From positions 1,736,001-1,800,000 of the forward strand of contig NC_015723.1 of assembly GCF_000219215.1 (NCBI RefSeq): 64,000 bases of DNA. Direction: 5' to 3'. A program made the position numbers and the translations under genes. Positions within the stretch are counted from its first letter, which is position 1. Every line of letters begins with the position of its first letter. Source of the stretch: Cupriavidus necator N-1. GTDB lineage: Bacteria; Pseudomonadota; Gammaproteobacteria; Burkholderiales; Burkholderiaceae. Shown one piece after another: positions 36,947 to 45,514 of the stretch. The notes under the pieces were generated by a model. The model saw nothing but the letters and a program-made list of their open reading frames with translations. It did not search any database and was not told the DNA's origin.

Positions 36947-37218
36947 GACTCTCGTGAGAGGCCCGCTGCATTTCCGCGGGCAATGAAAAACCGGCGATAG
37001 AACCGCAGGCCGGTCGGATAGCCGTGATTCTACAGCCTTTGCCGGCGCTGCTGCGTTTCCCTCACGGGCACGCGGCCAATTGCCTTGCGCTTGCCGCGCA
37101 CGTGCGCTGCCGAGTGACACCAATGTCATGTGCCGGTCATGCTCGTGTGGGCACGCGCTGCCTAGACTTGCTTCACCGCCGCCCACCCCGGGCCGGCAAC
37201 CTTACGGAGAAGCGACTC

Positions 37219-37494
37219 ATGCAAGCACTCAGGCAAGTCTTTGTGGCCACCGCCCTTATCGCTGCCGTGGTCGGCACTGCGCAGGCTGCACCGCGCAACG
37301 TCGATCCGTTCAGCGACGGGGCGCACAGCGCCACCGGCCCCCGCAGCCCGTTCACCGACGGCGCCCGCAGCCTCATGGAAACCCGCAGCGCGTTCACGGA
37401 CGGCGCGAACGCCGCAACCGGTCCGCGCAGCACCTTCACCGACGGCGCGCATAACCCCAACGGCCCGCGCGACAGCTTCAGCGACGGCGCCTGA
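37219..37494 (+). CDS. Small exported protein with five FxDGA repeats
   Basis: The 91-residue protein has a signal peptide (MQALRQVFVATALIAAVVGTAQA-AP) and then five units of about 14 residues carrying F-[ST]-D-G-A, for example PFSDGAHSATGPRS, PFTDGARSLMETRS and AFTDGANAATGPRS. There is little else in the mature chain. The ATG at 37219 has GGAG upstream. It resembles the FDPY-repeat protein at 20964-21275 in layout (signal peptide plus D-P-[FY]-x-x-G-A units), although the two lack overall identity. Function unknown; probably periplasmic or surface-associated. Confidence 0.78.
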   Translation: MQALRQVFVATALIAAVVGTAQAAPRNVDPFSDGAHSATGPRSPFTDGARSLMETRSAFTDGANAATGPRSTFTDGAHNPNGPRDSFSDGA

Positions 37495-37516
37495 CGGCAC
37501 CCGGCGAGGCAGCGCT

Positions 37517-38398
37517 TCAGCGCACCTCGCCGTAGATGCGGCGCGCATCGGCGGCGTCGGCAATCGGCCGGCCCAGCGTCAGGCCGCCCTGCACCGCCTG
37601 CGCCACCAGCGCATGGTTGCCGGGTGCGCGGCTGCCGTCGCGCAGCAGCAGGTTGTTCTCGAATCCCACCCGCACATGGCCGCCAAATGCCGCGGCCGCG
37701 GTCACGCAGGCATTCTCTTCGCGGCCGAAGGCGCAGATCGCCCAAGGCAACGCGTCGCCGGACTCGTCCGCGGCCTGCAGGAATGGCAGCAGGTCGTGCG
37801 GCGACGACACCTGTCCGGCGGCATAGCGCCCCAGCACGTACAGCACCGACCATGCGCCCGGCGGCACCATGCCGCGCTCACGCATCGACTGCCAGCGCCG
37901 CACATCGGCCACGTCATACAGGATCACCTGCGTCATCACGCGCTCACGCGCCAGCCAGGCGAAGAACGTTGCCAGTTCGCTGTCCGGGATCTCCGGCACG
38001 GCCACTTCGCGCAGGCCCACCGAGACGGCTTCGGGCCGCAGCTCACGCACCATCGCCATCTGCTCCGCGGCCTTGTATACGCCCGCGGCCTCGCTCGTCA
38101 CCTGCACCAGCAACGCTTCGCCGACGGCCTGCTTCACCGCGGCCAGCGCGTCGCGGTAGGCCTGCACGTCGAGGGAGTGGCGCCCTTCGGCATCGCGCAC
38201 ATGCATGTGCATCATGGCCGCGCCGGCATCCAGGCAGGCGCGCGCTTCAGCGGCCAGTGCCGCGGCGGTCAGCGGCACCGCCGGATGGTCGCTGGCGCGC
38301 TTGTAGGCGCCGTTGGGCGCCACGGTGACGATCAGCGGCGCATCGGCCAGCGGCACGCGGGCCGCGGCGACAGGGGCTTGGGAAGGGGTCTGGGTCAT
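37517..38398 (-). CDS. BKACE family beta-keto acid cleavage enzyme (DUF849)
   Basis: This 293-residue protein belongs to the BKACE family: APLIVTVAPNGAYKRASDHPAVPLT at the N-terminus, the zinc His pair in AAMMHMHVRDAEGRHS, SVGLREVAVPE and VRVGFENNLLLRDG. BKACE enzymes use acetyl-CoA to split 3-keto acids into acetoacetate and an acyl-CoA. The gene overlaps an L-carnitine-dehydrogenase-like gene by 4 nt, so a 3-dehydrocarnitine cleavage role (CdhC-like) is the best guess. No third gene (thioesterase) of the Pseudomonas carnitine set is present. Confidence 0.85.
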   Translation of the reverse strand: MTQTPSQAPVAAARVPLADAPLIVTVAPNGAYKRASDHPAVPLTAAALAAEARACLDAGAAMMHMHVRDAEGRHSLDVQAYRDALAAVKQAVGEALLVQVTSEAAGVYKAAEQMAMVRELRPEAVSVGLREVAVPEIPDSELATFFAWLARERVMTQVILYDVADVRRWQSMRERGMVPPGAWSVLYVLGRYAAGQVSSPHDLLPFLQAADESGDALPWAICAFGREENACVTAAAAFGGHVRVGFENNLLLRDGSRAPGNHALVAQAVQGGLTLGRPIADAADARRIYGEVR

Positions 38399-39363
38399 GG
38401 CTCGATCTCGGGCAGTTCAGGCGCGATCAGCGCCAGGCCGGCGCGCAGCAGGCTGTCATAGCGTGCGCGCTCGGCGGCAATGGTTTCAGGGGTCCAGTGG
38501 TAGAAGCCTTCGCCGCGCTTCATGCCGTGGCGGCCGTCGGCGGCGCGCTCGGACAGGCAGCGCGCCGGATGGTCGTCGTTGCAGAAGGTCGGGTACATGG
38601 TGGCGCCGGCGGCCGCGTGCACGTCGATGCCCGCGTGGTCGCGCTGCAGCACCGGCCCGGCCGCCAGGAAGCGAAAGCCGAAGCCGAAGCGCACCGCCGC
38701 ATCGACATCCTCGGGCGAGGCAATGCCGCGGTCGATCAGGCTGAAGGCCTCGCGCGACAGCGCATGCTGCAGCCGGTTGGCAAGAAAGCCCGGCAGGTCC
38801 TTGCGCACCTTGACCGGCACCATCGCGCAGCGGCGCATGAAGGCGATCAGCGCATCGGCACAGGCCTCGTCGCTGTCATCGCCCATCACCACTTCCACCA
38901 GCGGCACCAGGTGCGCCGGCATGAAGAAGTGCAGGCCGAGCATGCGCGCACGCGAGTCAAGCCCCACGCCGATGGCGCTGATCGGGAAGCTGGAGCTGTT
39001 GCTGGCCAGCACCGTATCGGGCCGCGCGCGCCGCACCAGCTCGGCAAAGAGCGCCTGCTTCAGGTCCAGCCGTTCCGGGATGCATTCGATCACCAGGTCC
39101 ACGGTGGACCAGTCCACATCATCCAGCGCCGCGGCCACCGCCAGGCGCTCCGCGCCTTGTTCACGGCCGATCGCGGCCAGGTTGCCTCGCACGCGCCCGG
39201 GCAGGGCACCGGCGCGGCCGGCATCAGGCTCGACCACGGTGGTGCGGCACAGCGCGCGGGTCAGCACCACGGCAACATCGGCGCCCATGGTGCCGCCGCC
39301 CACCACCACCGCGTGCGCGGCGCCAGGGCGGCTCAGGATGACCGGAGCGGTCGGGTTCGACAT
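38395..39363 (-). CDS. 3-hydroxyacyl-CoA dehydrogenase family, probable L-carnitine dehydrogenase
   Basis: The 322-residue enzyme has an N-terminal Rossmann motif (VVGGGTMGADVA) and a C-terminal helical 3HCDH domain. LHFFMPAHLVPLVEVV, VRKDLPGFLANRLQHAL and SPEDVDAAVRFGFGFRFLAAGPVLQRD are typical of 3HCDH proteins, and the last resembles carnitine 3-dehydrogenases. It oxidises L-carnitine to 3-dehydrocarnitine with NAD+, if the assignment holds. It is upstream of and overlapping the BKACE gene, and divergent from a LysR regulator that probably controls both. A general 3-hydroxybutyryl-CoA dehydrogenase is an alternative but fits the context less well. Confidence 0.78.
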   Translation of the reverse strand: MSNPTAPVILSRPGAAHAVVVGGGTMGADVAVVLTRALCRTTVVEPDAGRAGALPGRVRGNLAAIGREQGAERLAVAAALDDVDWSTVDLVIECIPERLDLKQALFAELVRRARPDTVLASNSSSFPISAIGVGLDSRARMLGLHFFMPAHLVPLVEVVMGDDSDEACADALIAFMRRCAMVPVKVRKDLPGFLANRLQHALSREAFSLIDRGIASPEDVDAAVRFGFGFRFLAAGPVLQRDHAGIDVHAAAGATMYPTFCNDDHPARCLSERAADGRHGMKRGEGFYHWTPETIAAERARYDSLLRAGLALIAPELPEIEP

Positions 39364-39419
39364 AGGTTCTCCCAGGAATCCAGGCAGTGTAGAGAACTTG
39401 CTTTGATTGAAGAAGTCGA

Positions 39420-39445
39420 ATTTCTGGATAAAATGATCCAGAAAT
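39420..39445. promoter_or_regulatory. Perfect inverted repeat, probable LysR operator
   Basis: ATTTCTGGAT and ATCCAGAAAT are exact inverses with AAAATG between them. The site lies between the divergent dehydrogenase gene and the lysR gene, where LysR regulators usually bind and self-regulate. Confidence 0.7.
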
Positions 39446-39499
39446 CAGATCAATAGCGTGACCCGGCCGGCACCAGACACCGCCGACCCGCTACCGCCC

Positions 39500-40435
39500 A
39501 TGAAAATCAACCTGTCGATGCGCGACATCGAAACCATGCTGTTGCTTGGCCGCACGCTCAATTTCCGCCAGGCTGCCAGCCAGCTGCACCTGTCGCAATC
39601 CGCCCTGTCCACGCAGATCCTGCGCATCGAGGAATCCCTCGGCGTGCGCCTGTTCGACCGCACCACCCGCACCGTGCGCCTGACCGCGGCCGGCCACGTC
39701 TTCATGCAGCAGGCCGCGCTGCTGCAGGCGGCGTTCCGCGGCGCCATCGACGCCGTGACCGGCATTGCCAGCGCCGAGCGCGGCCAGGTGGCGGTGGCGG
39801 CGCTGCCCTCGCTGGCGGCGCGCATGCTGCCGCGCGTGCTGATGGCCTACCACCAGGCGCGCCCGGAGGTGGCACTGAAGGTGTTCGATACCCTCTCCGG
39901 CCCGGCCTTCGACCTGGTGCGCGCCGGTGACGTGGATTTCGCGCTGACCGCCGCCGACCCGCAACAGGCAGACCTGCAGTATGAGCCGCTGTTGTCGGAC
40001 CGCTTCGTGCTGCTGATCCCGTCGGCGCACCCGCTGGCGCGCAGCCCGGGGCCGCTGCGCTGGGCCGATACCGCCAGCGCGCCGCACGTGTCGATGACGC
40101 ACCCGAGCAGCGTGCGCCAGTACGCGGAATGGGCCTTCCTGCAGAACCGCATCCGCTTCCAGCCGGTGTTCGAGGCCGAGCGCCTGGCCACTATCGCGGC
40201 CATGGTCGAATGCGGCTTCGGCGTGGCCGCGCTGCCCGAGATCGCGGCCGGCACCGTGCGCCAGCCCGGCATTGTCGAGCGCCTGCTGACCGCGCCGGTG
40301 ACCGAGCGCTCGATCGGGCTGGTGACCTCGCGCAACCGCAGCCTGTCGCCGGCGGCTGCCGAACTGGCGGCGGCGGTGCGCGCGCAGCTGACGAGTCCGC
40401 CCGTGCAAGACACGGCGGACACGGAGGCCCGGTGA
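39500..40435 (+). CDS. LysR family transcriptional regulator
   Basis: The 311-residue protein has an N-terminal winged helix-turn-helix (LLGRTLNFRQAASQLHLSQSALSTQILRIEESLGVRLFDRTTR) and a periplasmic-binding-protein-like effector domain. I chose the ATG at 39500; a GTG at 39458 would add 14 residues, and neither has a strong ribosome-binding site. It is divergent from the dehydrogenase/BKACE pair, with a perfect palindrome in the shared region. It probably activates that pair in response to its substrate. Confidence 0.9.
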   Translation: MKINLSMRDIETMLLLGRTLNFRQAASQLHLSQSALSTQILRIEESLGVRLFDRTTRTVRLTAAGHVFMQQAALLQAAFRGAIDAVTGIASAERGQVAVAALPSLAARMLPRVLMAYHQARPEVALKVFDTLSGPAFDLVRAGDVDFALTAADPQQADLQYEPLLSDRFVLLIPSAHPLARSPGPLRWADTASAPHVSMTHPSSVRQYAEWAFLQNRIRFQPVFEAERLATIAAMVECGFGVAALPEIAAGTVRQPGIVERLLTAPVTERSIGLVTSRNRSLSPAAAELAAAVRAQLTSPPVQDTADTEAR

Positions 40436-40562
40436 ACTAGTGGCGATGCTGGCTGGCCATGGCGCGCAGGCAACGCTGGCCTGGTTCCAAGCCAACCTCG
40501 TGCGCCCGCCGCTGCGCGGCGTCACGGAAAGTGGGCCCGGCACGGCACCGGGCACGCAGCCC

Positions 40563-40733
40563 TCAAGAAGGGTCCTTGGTACGGGTACGCGAAACCGCCG
40601 CCATGATGCCGATGCCAAGCACGATCAGGCAGGCAATACCGATATAGACGGGCGCGAGGCCAGCCGTTTCCATGCCCCAGGCAATGCCGCCAACCAGGAC
40701 CAGCAGGCCGATAATGTATAGCGCGAATGACAT
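40563..40733 (-). CDS. Small membrane protein, two helices
   Basis: The start at 40733 has AAGGAG upstream, giving a 56-residue protein of two transmembrane helices (FALYIIGLLVLVGGIAWG and VYIGIACLIVLGIGIMAA) with a short polar tail (RTRTKDPS). No family is recognised, but the clean ribosome-binding site and hydrophobic pattern support a real gene. It is transcribed on its own between lysR and hipA. Confidence 0.7.
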   Translation of the reverse strand: MSFALYIIGLLVLVGGIAWGMETAGLAPVYIGIACLIVLGIGIMAAVSRTRTKDPS

Positions 40734-40886
40734 GAGTCGGCTCCTTGCGGTGGTGCAACCTGGCTTCAATGTAGGCAGCACGCGATGCGCAAGGGATAGG
40801 ACAAGGGCGGAAGCTGGCGTAGGCGGGTTCTTACCTTGTGGTGATGTGCGCGGCGGACAGCTCCGGCGGCAAAGGCTCCCCGGGGC

Positions 40887-42242
40887 TCACCCCTCCACCT
40901 GCGCCGGCATCTCTCCCAGCCGCTGCACCGATGTTCGCAAACCCTCCAGGATCGTGTCCGCCACCTTCTGCGGAAAACCCGCGGGCAGTGCTGCGCCGAC
41001 CTCGGCGAGCACCGCCGGGGTCCGCGCGATGATGCGCCCGATCAGCGCCTCGGCATCGGCACCCAGAAAACAGCGCGGTGCCATCGCATTGAAATGGCGG
41101 CGCTGGATATCGCGCAGACCGTAGTGCCGGCTGCGGCCGGCGACCGCCATGGCCAGCTTGGCCTTGTGCCAGGAGAACTGGTTGGCGCCCTGGCCCACCA
41201 CCGGCCAGATCGACATCACGTCGTACAGCGGCGTCATGCGGTAGCGCCCACCGGCCAGCAGGCGGATGCTGAAGTTCTTGGCGTGCCCGTCCGGTGCGGC
41301 CAGCAGCCAAAACAGCAGCTGCGCGGCCAGTAGCGTCTGCAGATCATCGGCCTGGGCCACTGAGTTGCGCAGCACCGTGGCGATCTCGATCATGCCGGGT
41401 CCGCCATCGGCCTCGTATTTCTGCAGCGGGCTGAGGCCGAACACCTGGCAGAAATCTTCCTGCAGTAGCCGCAGCAGCCAATTGCCTGACGGATGAGGCT
41501 GGCGATCGAAACGCGTGACGCTCAGCACCTTGCGGCGGCCGAACGTCAGCATCTCGCAATCGGCCACCGGCAAGCCATAGGCGGCAAGGATCTTCAGGCA
41601 CAGCCATTCGTTTTCCACCGACGTGCTCAGGTCGGCCCTGCGGTTGCCCACCAGGCCCAGTGGCAGCTTGAAAATATGTGTGGTCGGGGTGGCGCCATGC
41701 GGCCGCAGCCATTGGCCGTCATGGCGCAGCAGCGCAGTCTTCTCCTGCGCGCCGGCGATGGAGATGCGGAAGTCGTCGTCGTGCTCATGCCGCCCAAGCG
41801 CGGGCGTGGCGACGATATCCTCCAGCCAGCGCTCGATCTGCTCGTCCGATAGCGGTTCGCCTTCGATCCGGTCGATGCCCGCAGGCGCTTCATCTTCGCC
41901 CAGGATCTGCACCGCGCCCACGCAATCGCGGCCGATGGCGGCGAGCAACTCGAAGGCTTCTACCGAGCCGGTCTGGAAGCGCAGCGCCAACCGGCGCCGG
42001 ATGGCCTCGCTGTCCGGCAACAGGTTGTCGAAGTAGTTGCGCACGGCATCGCCACGCACCACACGCCGGTTGCCCAGGCCATACCCGAGCGACAGAGACA
42101 GGGGCCGCCCGGCTTCAGAGCGGATCCAATCCTCGTCGTATTCCAGTTCCATCCCGGTACCGGATGGCTGGCGCCAGGTGCCCACGCGCTGCCCGTTGGC
42201 CCAGACCGACAGCGCCGGCGTACGTGACCTGCGTGCCGCCAT
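40887..42242 (-). CDS. hipA: HipA family serine/threonine kinase toxin
   Basis: The 451-residue protein starts at the ATG at 42242, 2 bp after the hipB stop, with GAGGTGG upstream; a GTG at 42251 is an alternative. HipA features are visible: LYDN-type NYFDNLLPDSE, DFRISIAGAQEKTALL, the P-loop-like THIFKLP, VTRFDR, the catalytic APDGHAKNFS and the metal-binding PLYDVMS. HipA phosphorylates glutamyl-tRNA synthetase or related targets and induces persistence. The antitoxin HipB is encoded upstream. All key motifs are intact, so the toxin should be active. Confidence 0.92.
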   Translation of the reverse strand: MAARRSRTPALSVWANGQRVGTWRQPSGTGMELEYDEDWIRSEAGRPLSLSLGYGLGNRRVVRGDAVRNYFDNLLPDSEAIRRRLALRFQTGSVEAFELLAAIGRDCVGAVQILGEDEAPAGIDRIEGEPLSDEQIERWLEDIVATPALGRHEHDDDFRISIAGAQEKTALLRHDGQWLRPHGATPTTHIFKLPLGLVGNRRADLSTSVENEWLCLKILAAYGLPVADCEMLTFGRRKVLSVTRFDRQPHPSGNWLLRLLQEDFCQVFGLSPLQKYEADGGPGMIEIATVLRNSVAQADDLQTLLAAQLLFWLLAAPDGHAKNFSIRLLAGGRYRMTPLYDVMSIWPVVGQGANQFSWHKAKLAMAVAGRSRHYGLRDIQRRHFNAMAPRCFLGADAEALIGRIIARTPAVLAEVGAALPAGFPQKVADTILEGLRTSVQRLGEMPAQVEG

Positions 42243-42244
42243 GA

Positions 42245-42496
42245 TTACCACGCCACCTCGGACACCTCGGCGGCTCCCGTGGCCCGGTCCTGGACCACCA
42301 ACTCCAGGCCGAGCGCGCCAACCAGCGCCAGCAGCTGGTCGACGCTGATGCTGTCAGGGTTCAGTTCCATGTGCGACATCCGGCTCTGGCTGATATTCAG
42401 CCGCGCGGCAGCCTCGGTCTGGTTCAGGCCGGCCGCCTTGCGCGCTGCCTGCAGGATCTGGCCAAGCTGCCATGGAGTAGAGACAATTTGCTTCAT
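42245..42496 (-). CDS. hipB: HipB family antitoxin, XRE-type DNA-binding protein
   Basis: The 83-residue protein has an XRE helix-turn-helix (LGQILQAARKAAGLNQTEAAARLNISQSRMSHMELNPDS) and ends with a short acidic/Trp tail (AAEVSEVAW). HipB binds HipA and represses the operon by binding operator repeats. A set of symmetric GGGTAT half-sites lies upstream at 42546-42580. It is the first gene of the two-gene unit with hipA. Confidence 0.92.
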   Translation of the reverse strand: MKQIVSTPWQLGQILQAARKAAGLNQTEAAARLNISQSRMSHMELNPDSISVDQLLALVGALGLELVVQDRATGAAEVSEVAW

Positions 42497-42545
42497 CGCG
42501 TTGGATGGAATACCAATATGATAGGTACTTCTATTTTAGCGACAG

Positions 42546-42580
42546 CATGGGTATTTTTAAAATACCCATGCCATGGGTAT
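42546..42580. promoter_or_regulatory. hipBA operator: three GGGTAT half-sites
   Basis: CATGGGTATTTT (42546-42557) and AAAATACCCATG (42559-42570) are exact inverses around one T. ATACCCATG (42562-42570) also pairs with CATGGGTAT (42572-42580). So three half-sites build two overlapping palindromes about 50 bp upstream of hipB, a typical self-repression layout. The remaining 42581-42797 holds no gene I can support and should contain the promoter of the dehydrogenase gene. Confidence 0.82.
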
Positions 42581-42797
42581 TTTGATTTTAACGATGCCAT
42601 GACTATATGTGCCCGAAGCAGCATCCTGTAGCGCAACATCGTGCCAGGCTCTGTATCTGTCCCCAGCCCCGGCGCCCTCGTATACTCTGGAGCCGGAGGC
42701 GGCCTAGCCGCCCCGCCGGTGCAGGATCCCGGCGTGGCATCACGCAAACGGGGCCGCGCCTCACCGATCCCAAACATACAAGCAACGGAGCAGCAGC

Positions 42798-43676
42798 ATG
42801 CGTGTCGCATTTCTCGGACTGGGCGTCATGGGTTTCCACATGGCCGGCCACCTCGCCACCAAGGGGCACGAGGTCACCGTGTACAACCGCACCGCCGCCA
42901 AGGCGCAGGCATGGGTCGAAAAGTTCGGCGGCAAATCAGCGCCCACGCCGGCACAGGCCGTGCGCGATGCGCAGGTAGTCTGCTCCTGCGTGGGCAATGA
43001 CGACGACCTGCGCGCGGTGCTGGCCGGGCATGACGGCGCCTTCTTCAGCGCGCCCAGCGGCTGCATCTTCGTGGACCACACCACCGCCAGCGCCAACGTG
43101 GCGCGCGAACTCTACGCCGCCGCGCGCGAGCACGGCCTGCACTTTGTCGACGGCCCGGTCTCCGGCGGCGAAGTCGGCGCGGAGAAAGGCATCCTGACCA
43201 TCATGTGCGGCGGCGATGCCGACGCCTATGCGCGCGCCGAACCGGTCATTGCCGCCTACGCACGCGCCGTCACGCGCATCGGCGAATCCGGCGCCGGGCA
43301 ACTGGCCAAGATGGTCAACCAGATCAGCATCGCCGGGCTGATCCAGGGCCTGTCCGAGGCCATCGCCTTTGGCGAGCGCGCCGGGCTGGACATGCGCCTG
43401 GTGCTGGACGTCATCAGCAAGGGCGCGGCCGGCTCATGGCAGCTCGAGAACCGCGGCCCCACCATGATCGACAACAAATTCGACTTCGGCTTCGCGGTCG
43501 ACTGGATGCGCAAGGACCTGGGCCTGTGCCTGGACGAGGCGCGCCGCAACGGCGCCGGCCTGCCGGTGACGGCGCTGGTCGACCAGTTCTATGCCGACCT
43601 GCAGCAGATGGGTTGCGGCCGCGCAGACACCTCTTCGCTGATCAAGCGCCTGCGCCAGCACGCCGGGGACGCCTGA
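42798..43676 (+). CDS. 3-hydroxyisobutyrate dehydrogenase family NAD(P)-dependent oxidoreductase
   Basis: The 292-residue enzyme has the N-terminal GLGVMGFHMAGHLATKGHEV Rossmann motif, the substrate-binding FVDGPVSGGEVGAEKGILTIMCGG and the catalytic Lys in GQLAKMVNQ. These define the beta-hydroxyacid dehydrogenase family (3-HIBADH, GarR, GlxR, YihU). The exact substrate cannot be settled. It stands alone with its own upstream region beyond hipB. Confidence 0.88.
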   Translation: MRVAFLGLGVMGFHMAGHLATKGHEVTVYNRTAAKAQAWVEKFGGKSAPTPAQAVRDAQVVCSCVGNDDDLRAVLAGHDGAFFSAPSGCIFVDHTTASANVARELYAAAREHGLHFVDGPVSGGEVGAEKGILTIMCGGDADAYARAEPVIAAYARAVTRIGESGAGQLAKMVNQISIAGLIQGLSEAIAFGERAGLDMRLVLDVISKGAAGSWQLENRGPTMIDNKFDFGFAVDWMRKDLGLCLDEARRNGAGLPVTALVDQFYADLQQMGCGRADTSSLIKRLRQHAGDA

Positions 43677-43820
43677 CGCCACCCCTGCGCCACCTGCCGT
43701 CGTCCGATTCCTACAGCGCAATCGGCGTGTCTCGGAGAGGCCCCTGCCCGGCACGGGCCTAAGCTGGACACATGGGGCCGGTTGCCTGCAACTGGCCCGG
43801 CAACGATGCAGGAGACCATC

Positions 43821-43997
43821 ATGTGGAAACTCGCAAGCGCGCTCCTGGTAAGTGCCAGCATGGCGCTGGCCGGCTGTACGGCGACGGGCGCGGTGGCCGG
43901 CGGCGTGGCCGGACACGAGCTGACTCACGGCAGCACCGCCGGGACCATCGGCGGCGCCGTGGTGGGCGGCGTGATTGGTCACGAACTGGGCAAGTAA
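43821..43997 (+). CDS. Small glycine-zipper lipoprotein
   Basis: The 58-residue protein has a lipoprotein signal with lipobox LAGC (Cys about residue 19), then a glycine zipper (GAVAGGVAGHELTHGSTAGTIGGAVVGGVIGHELGK). The ATG at 43821 has GCAGGAGACC upstream. Such small OsmB/Slp-like lipoproteins are common in the outer membrane. A strong terminator follows. Confidence 0.8.
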   Translation: MWKLASALLVSASMALAGCTATGAVAGGVAGHELTHGSTAGTIGGAVVGGVIGHELGK

Positions 43998-44019
43998 GCA
44001 AACCCTGGCCCCTGAGCCC

Positions 44020-44062
44020 AACAAGCAGAAAGGCCGCTTCGTGCGGCCTTTCTGCTTGTTTT
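44020..44062. terminator. Bidirectional intrinsic terminator
   Basis: ACAAGCAGAAAGGCCGC and its inverse flank a short TTCGT-type loop and end in T-rich sequence. It separates the glycine-zipper gene from the convergent glycosyltransferase gene and should work in both directions. Confidence 0.88.
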
Positions 44063-44074
44063 GCGGGATGCCGT

Positions 44075-44929
44075 TCAGGCTTTCGGCCGGCACGACGCAC
44101 CGCCGGTCGCCCGCCGCAGCCGCTGCCACACCAGTACCGGCAGCCGCAGCACGAAGCCGGCCAGCAGCCGCAGATGCATGCCGGTCAGCAACAGGTTGTC
44201 GCGCAGATAGCGGAAATGCGATACCCCACCCTCGCGCTGGCCGAAGTAGCGCACCGGCGCATCGGCGTTGATGGGGCGCACGCCGCGCCAGCACAGGCGC
44301 ACCGCTACTTCCGGATCAAAGTCGAAGCGCCGCATCCAGCGGCTCTCGCGCATGACCGCGCGCAGCGGCGCGACCGGGTAGACGCGAAAACCGTACAGGG
44401 AATCCCCGATGCCTGCCCAGAGCGTCTCGACATCCACCCAGAAGTTGGACATGCGCCGCCAGTAGACCCGCTCGCGCGGTGCGCTGGCGTCGAACACGGG
44501 CCGGCCCAGCACCATGGCGCCGGGGTTGCGCTGCGATATCGCCATGAACTGCGGAATCAGGTGTGCAGGATGCTGCCCGTCTGAATCCATCACCAGCACA
44601 TGCGTAAAGCCAGCGGCGGCGGCCGCGTCGATGCCGTGCAGCACTGCGGTGCCCTTGCCCTGGTTGCGCGGCAGCACCAGTACGCGCAGCCCGGGATCGG
44701 TGGCCGCCTGCGCCTGCAGCCACTGGTCGCTGCCATCGGTGCTGCCGTCCACGACCACCCAGACCGGCGTCCAGGCGGCGCGCGCCGCGCGCAGCACTTC
44801 ATGCAGGCGCACGCCGGGGTTATAGCTGGGGATCAGCACCAGGTGCGTGGCGGACGGCTCGGTGCCACCCATGGGGCAGACGCTGCCGCCGGTCACCAGT
44901 GCGGGCCCGGGCATGGCTTGCTGCGGCAT
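44075..44929 (-). CDS. Glycosyltransferase family 2 protein of the polyene-type cluster
   Basis: The 284-residue protein has VLIPSYNPGVRLHEVL, VDGSTDGSDQW and DSDGQHPAH (the DXD-type metal motif), typical of GT2 enzymes such as dolichyl-phosphate or undecaprenyl sugar transferases. The C-terminal part (about 235-275) has LLLTGMHLRLLAGFVLRLPVLVW, which may associate with the membrane. It lies 57 bp downstream of the ACP gene on the same strand, facing away from the rest of the cluster. In aryl-polyene-type clusters such an enzyme could attach a sugar to the lipid head; this is inferred from position. Confidence 0.82.
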   Translation of the reverse strand: MPQQAMPGPALVTGGSVCPMGGTEPSATHLVLIPSYNPGVRLHEVLRAARAAWTPVWVVVDGSTDGSDQWLQAQAATDPGLRVLVLPRNQGKGTAVLHGIDAAAAAGFTHVLVMDSDGQHPAHLIPQFMAISQRNPGAMVLGRPVFDASAPRERVYWRRMSNFWVDVETLWAGIGDSLYGFRVYPVAPLRAVMRESRWMRRFDFDPEVAVRLCWRGVRPINADAPVRYFGQREGGVSHFRYLRDNLLLTGMHLRLLAGFVLRLPVLVWQRLRRATGGASCRPKA

Positions 44930-44986
44930 GTCGTGCTCCGGTCCTGGCTTTGGGAAAGGGCGAAAGGGTGGGTGCGGCGAGCCGGG

Positions 44987-45247
44987 CTAGCGCGTGCGGT
45001 GTTCCGCCAGGTAGGTGGCCAGGCTGCCCAGCGAGGCAAAGATGGTCTTGTTGTCGGGGTTGTCCGAACGCAGTTCGACCCCGTACTTGCGCGACACCAG
45101 CAGTGCGATCTCAAGGATATCGATGGAATCCAGCCCGAAGCCTTCGCCATAGAGCGGCGTGGTGGCATGGATGTCCTCCAGCCGCAACTCGGCAATGTCG
45201 AGTTCGTCGATGATCAGGCGGGCAAGTTCGGTTTCGAGTTCGGTCAT
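44987..45247 (-). CDS. Acyl carrier protein of the polyene-type cluster
   Basis: The 86-residue protein starts at the ATG at 45247. The phosphopantetheine site is S41 in GLDSIDILEI, and the acidic helical body (ELETELARLIIDELDIAEL) is typical of ACPs (PP-binding). It is divergent from the biosynthetic genes and precedes the glycosyltransferase. It would carry the growing chain in the ketosynthase steps. Known aryl-polyene clusters have two ACPs; only this one is visible here. Confidence 0.9.
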   Translation of the reverse strand: MTELETELARLIIDELDIAELRLEDIHATTPLYGEGFGLDSIDILEIALLVSRKYGVELRSDNPDNKTIFASLGSLATYLAEHRTR

Positions 45248-45514
45248 GTCGCTAGGTGGCTGGAATGCCGCTGCGGCATGGGTCCGGGCAAGGTTGTCCA
45301 GTCCGCACGGCAGGGCAACCGATGCTATCAAAAGGGGCAAATCCCAGCCAGTTGAGAGAAGTTTAGTAACAACAAAGGCGGCCCTTTTGGGAATCATCAT
45401 CACGTCGGGCCGGTCTTTTGGGGTATAAAGCGTTCGCTTCGCGCACCATGCAGCGTCATTTCCGGCAACGCTTTGCGCCAAGCGACTTACGCTACACACA
45501 ATATACCCTCGCAG

